Source: Lentisphaeria bacterium (GTDB lineage: Bacteria > Verrucomicrobiota > Lentisphaeria > Victivallales > GWF2-50-93). Taken from it: a stretch of DNA of 5,070 bases. A model generated the notes under the pieces. That model was given only the letters and a program-made list of their open reading frames with translations. It did no database searches and was not told the DNA's origin. The DNA lies in contig JAGVIF010000547.1 in the NCBI GenBank assembly GCA_020056205.1, positions 1-5,070 on the forward strand, given 5' to 3'. Shown here piece after piece: positions 4,426-5,070 of the stretch; position 1 is the stretch's first letter; every line of letters starts with the position of its first letter. Position numbers and translations under genes: made by a program.

Positions 4426-5070
4426 ATGACAAGGAACCATATTTTTTTCCCAGTCGCGATGACGGTTGCCGGCAGCGACAGCGGAGGGGGAGCCGGGATG
4501 CAGGCGGATTTGAGGACATTCTCATCGCTCGGCGTTTTTGGAACCTCCGTCGTTACCGCCCTGACCGCGCAAAATCCTCTTGAAGTCAGAGCCATTTTTC
4601 CTGTTGAGCCGTCTTTTGTAACAGCGCAACTCGATGCGGTTTTTGCAAAATTCGCAGTCTGTTCGCTGAAAACGGGAATGCTTTTAAATTCGGCGATAAT
4701 CAGAGCCGTGTCCGCCTTTTTGAGCGGCAAAAAGGATTTGCCGATTATCGTTGACCCGGTGATGCTTGCTTCAAGCGGAGGAGCGCTTCTGAAAAAAAAC
4801 GCGGTCTTGGATATGAAAGACAAACTCTTTCCCCTCGCTGATTGGATTACGCCGAACATCATGGAGGCGGAACTTATTCTCGAAACGAAAATTAAAAATT
4901 TTGATGACGCGCTTTCGGCGGCGGAACTGATTTGTGAAAAGTGGAATTGCGGCTGTGTTCTTAAAGGCGGACATCTGGAATATATCAGGGGGAGGAAAAG
5001 CGATATTGTCGTTTTTGACAATAGAAAATATTTGATTTCAGCTCCTTCTATAGACATCGAAGGCGCGGCT
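4426..5070 (+). CDS. thiD: Hydroxymethylpyrimidine/phosphomethylpyrimidine kinase (partial)
   Basis: The first 215 residues of ThiD, open at the window edge. ThiD phosphorylates HMP and then HMP-P to HMP-PP, the pyrimidine half of thiamine. Signatures in order: AMTVAGSDSGGGAGMQADL (11-29), TALTAQN (44-50) with Gln49 matching the HMP-contacting Gln44 of enteric ThiD, KTGML (82-86), DPVML (110-114), ITPNIMEAELI (141-151) and VLKGGHL (178-184). The glycine-rich GTGC motif with the catalytic Cys, usually just after IEGAA-like sequence, lies beyond position 5070. ATG 4426 is the first start after an in-frame TAG at 4408. A later ATG at 4459 would remove most residues before the conserved TVAGSDS strand. 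No clear Shine-Dalgarno precedes the start, which is unusual in this window. No ThiE fusion can be assessed. Confidence 0.93.
   Translation, partial: MTRNHIFFPVAMTVAGSDSGGGAGMQADLRTFSSLGVFGTSVVTALTAQNPLEVRAIFPVEPSFVTAQLDAVFAKFAVCSLKTGMLLNSAIIRAVSAFLSGKKDLPIIVDPVMLASSGGALLKKNAVLDMKDKLFPLADWITPNIMEAELILETKIKNFDDALSAAELICEKWNCGCVLKGGHLEYIRGRKSDIVVFDNRKYLISAPSIDIEGAA

Noticed and set aside
4413..5057. 214-residue minus-strand open frame
   Set aside because: It is antisense to thiD, whose plus-strand translation shows all the expected family motifs; the antisense product has no recognisable features.

Overview
The window reads as a chromosomal segment of a Gram-negative, probably uncultivated bacterium. 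Two things suggest this: a TolQ/TolR (ExbB/ExbD)-type inner-membrane proton channel, which normally serves an outer membrane, and intergenic DNA full of short degenerate repeats. The repeat types are an ACAGGC-TCT-GCCTGT palindrome, GAACATTCAACGTTGAA blocks, a TGCGCCTTT block and AATAACC heptamers. I associate these with Verrucomicrobiota/Lentisphaerota/Kiritimatiellota-like or Omnitrophota-like genomes. That placement is recollection plus inference, not something the window proves.

Layout. Positions 1-291 hold no credible gene and are a mosaic of repeat modules. Positions 292-2890 carry three minus-strand genes in a compact block, in transcription order: a ROK-family sugar kinase (2890-1904), rsmI (1876-1157) and a cytoplasmic galactose-mutarotase-like/DUF4380-like protein (1176-292). 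The last two overlap by 20 nt. An 86-nt AT-rich divergent intergenic region (2891-2976) separates them from a plus-strand pair, exbB/tolQ-like (2977-3708) and exbD/tolR-like (3723-4127). Positions 4128-4425 are a second repeat-bearing intergenic region with a candidate promoter. They lead into thiD (4426 to the window edge), which is cut off just before its catalytic Cys motif.

Function. The ROK kinase and the mutarotase-like protein could both act on hexoses, while rsmI is a housekeeping rRNA methyltransferase caught between them. The exbB/exbD pair should form a proton-driven motor, but no TonB/TolA, TolB or Pal gene is adjacent. ThiD belongs to thiamine biosynthesis; no TPP riboswitch is visible before it.

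No new protein system is evident. The most interesting structure is non-coding. Two intergenic regions about 3.9 kb apart share the same repeat modules in the same order and orientation, and one copy has an extra hairpin. They also share an exact 15-mer. One repeat copy supplies the stop codon of the neighbouring gene.
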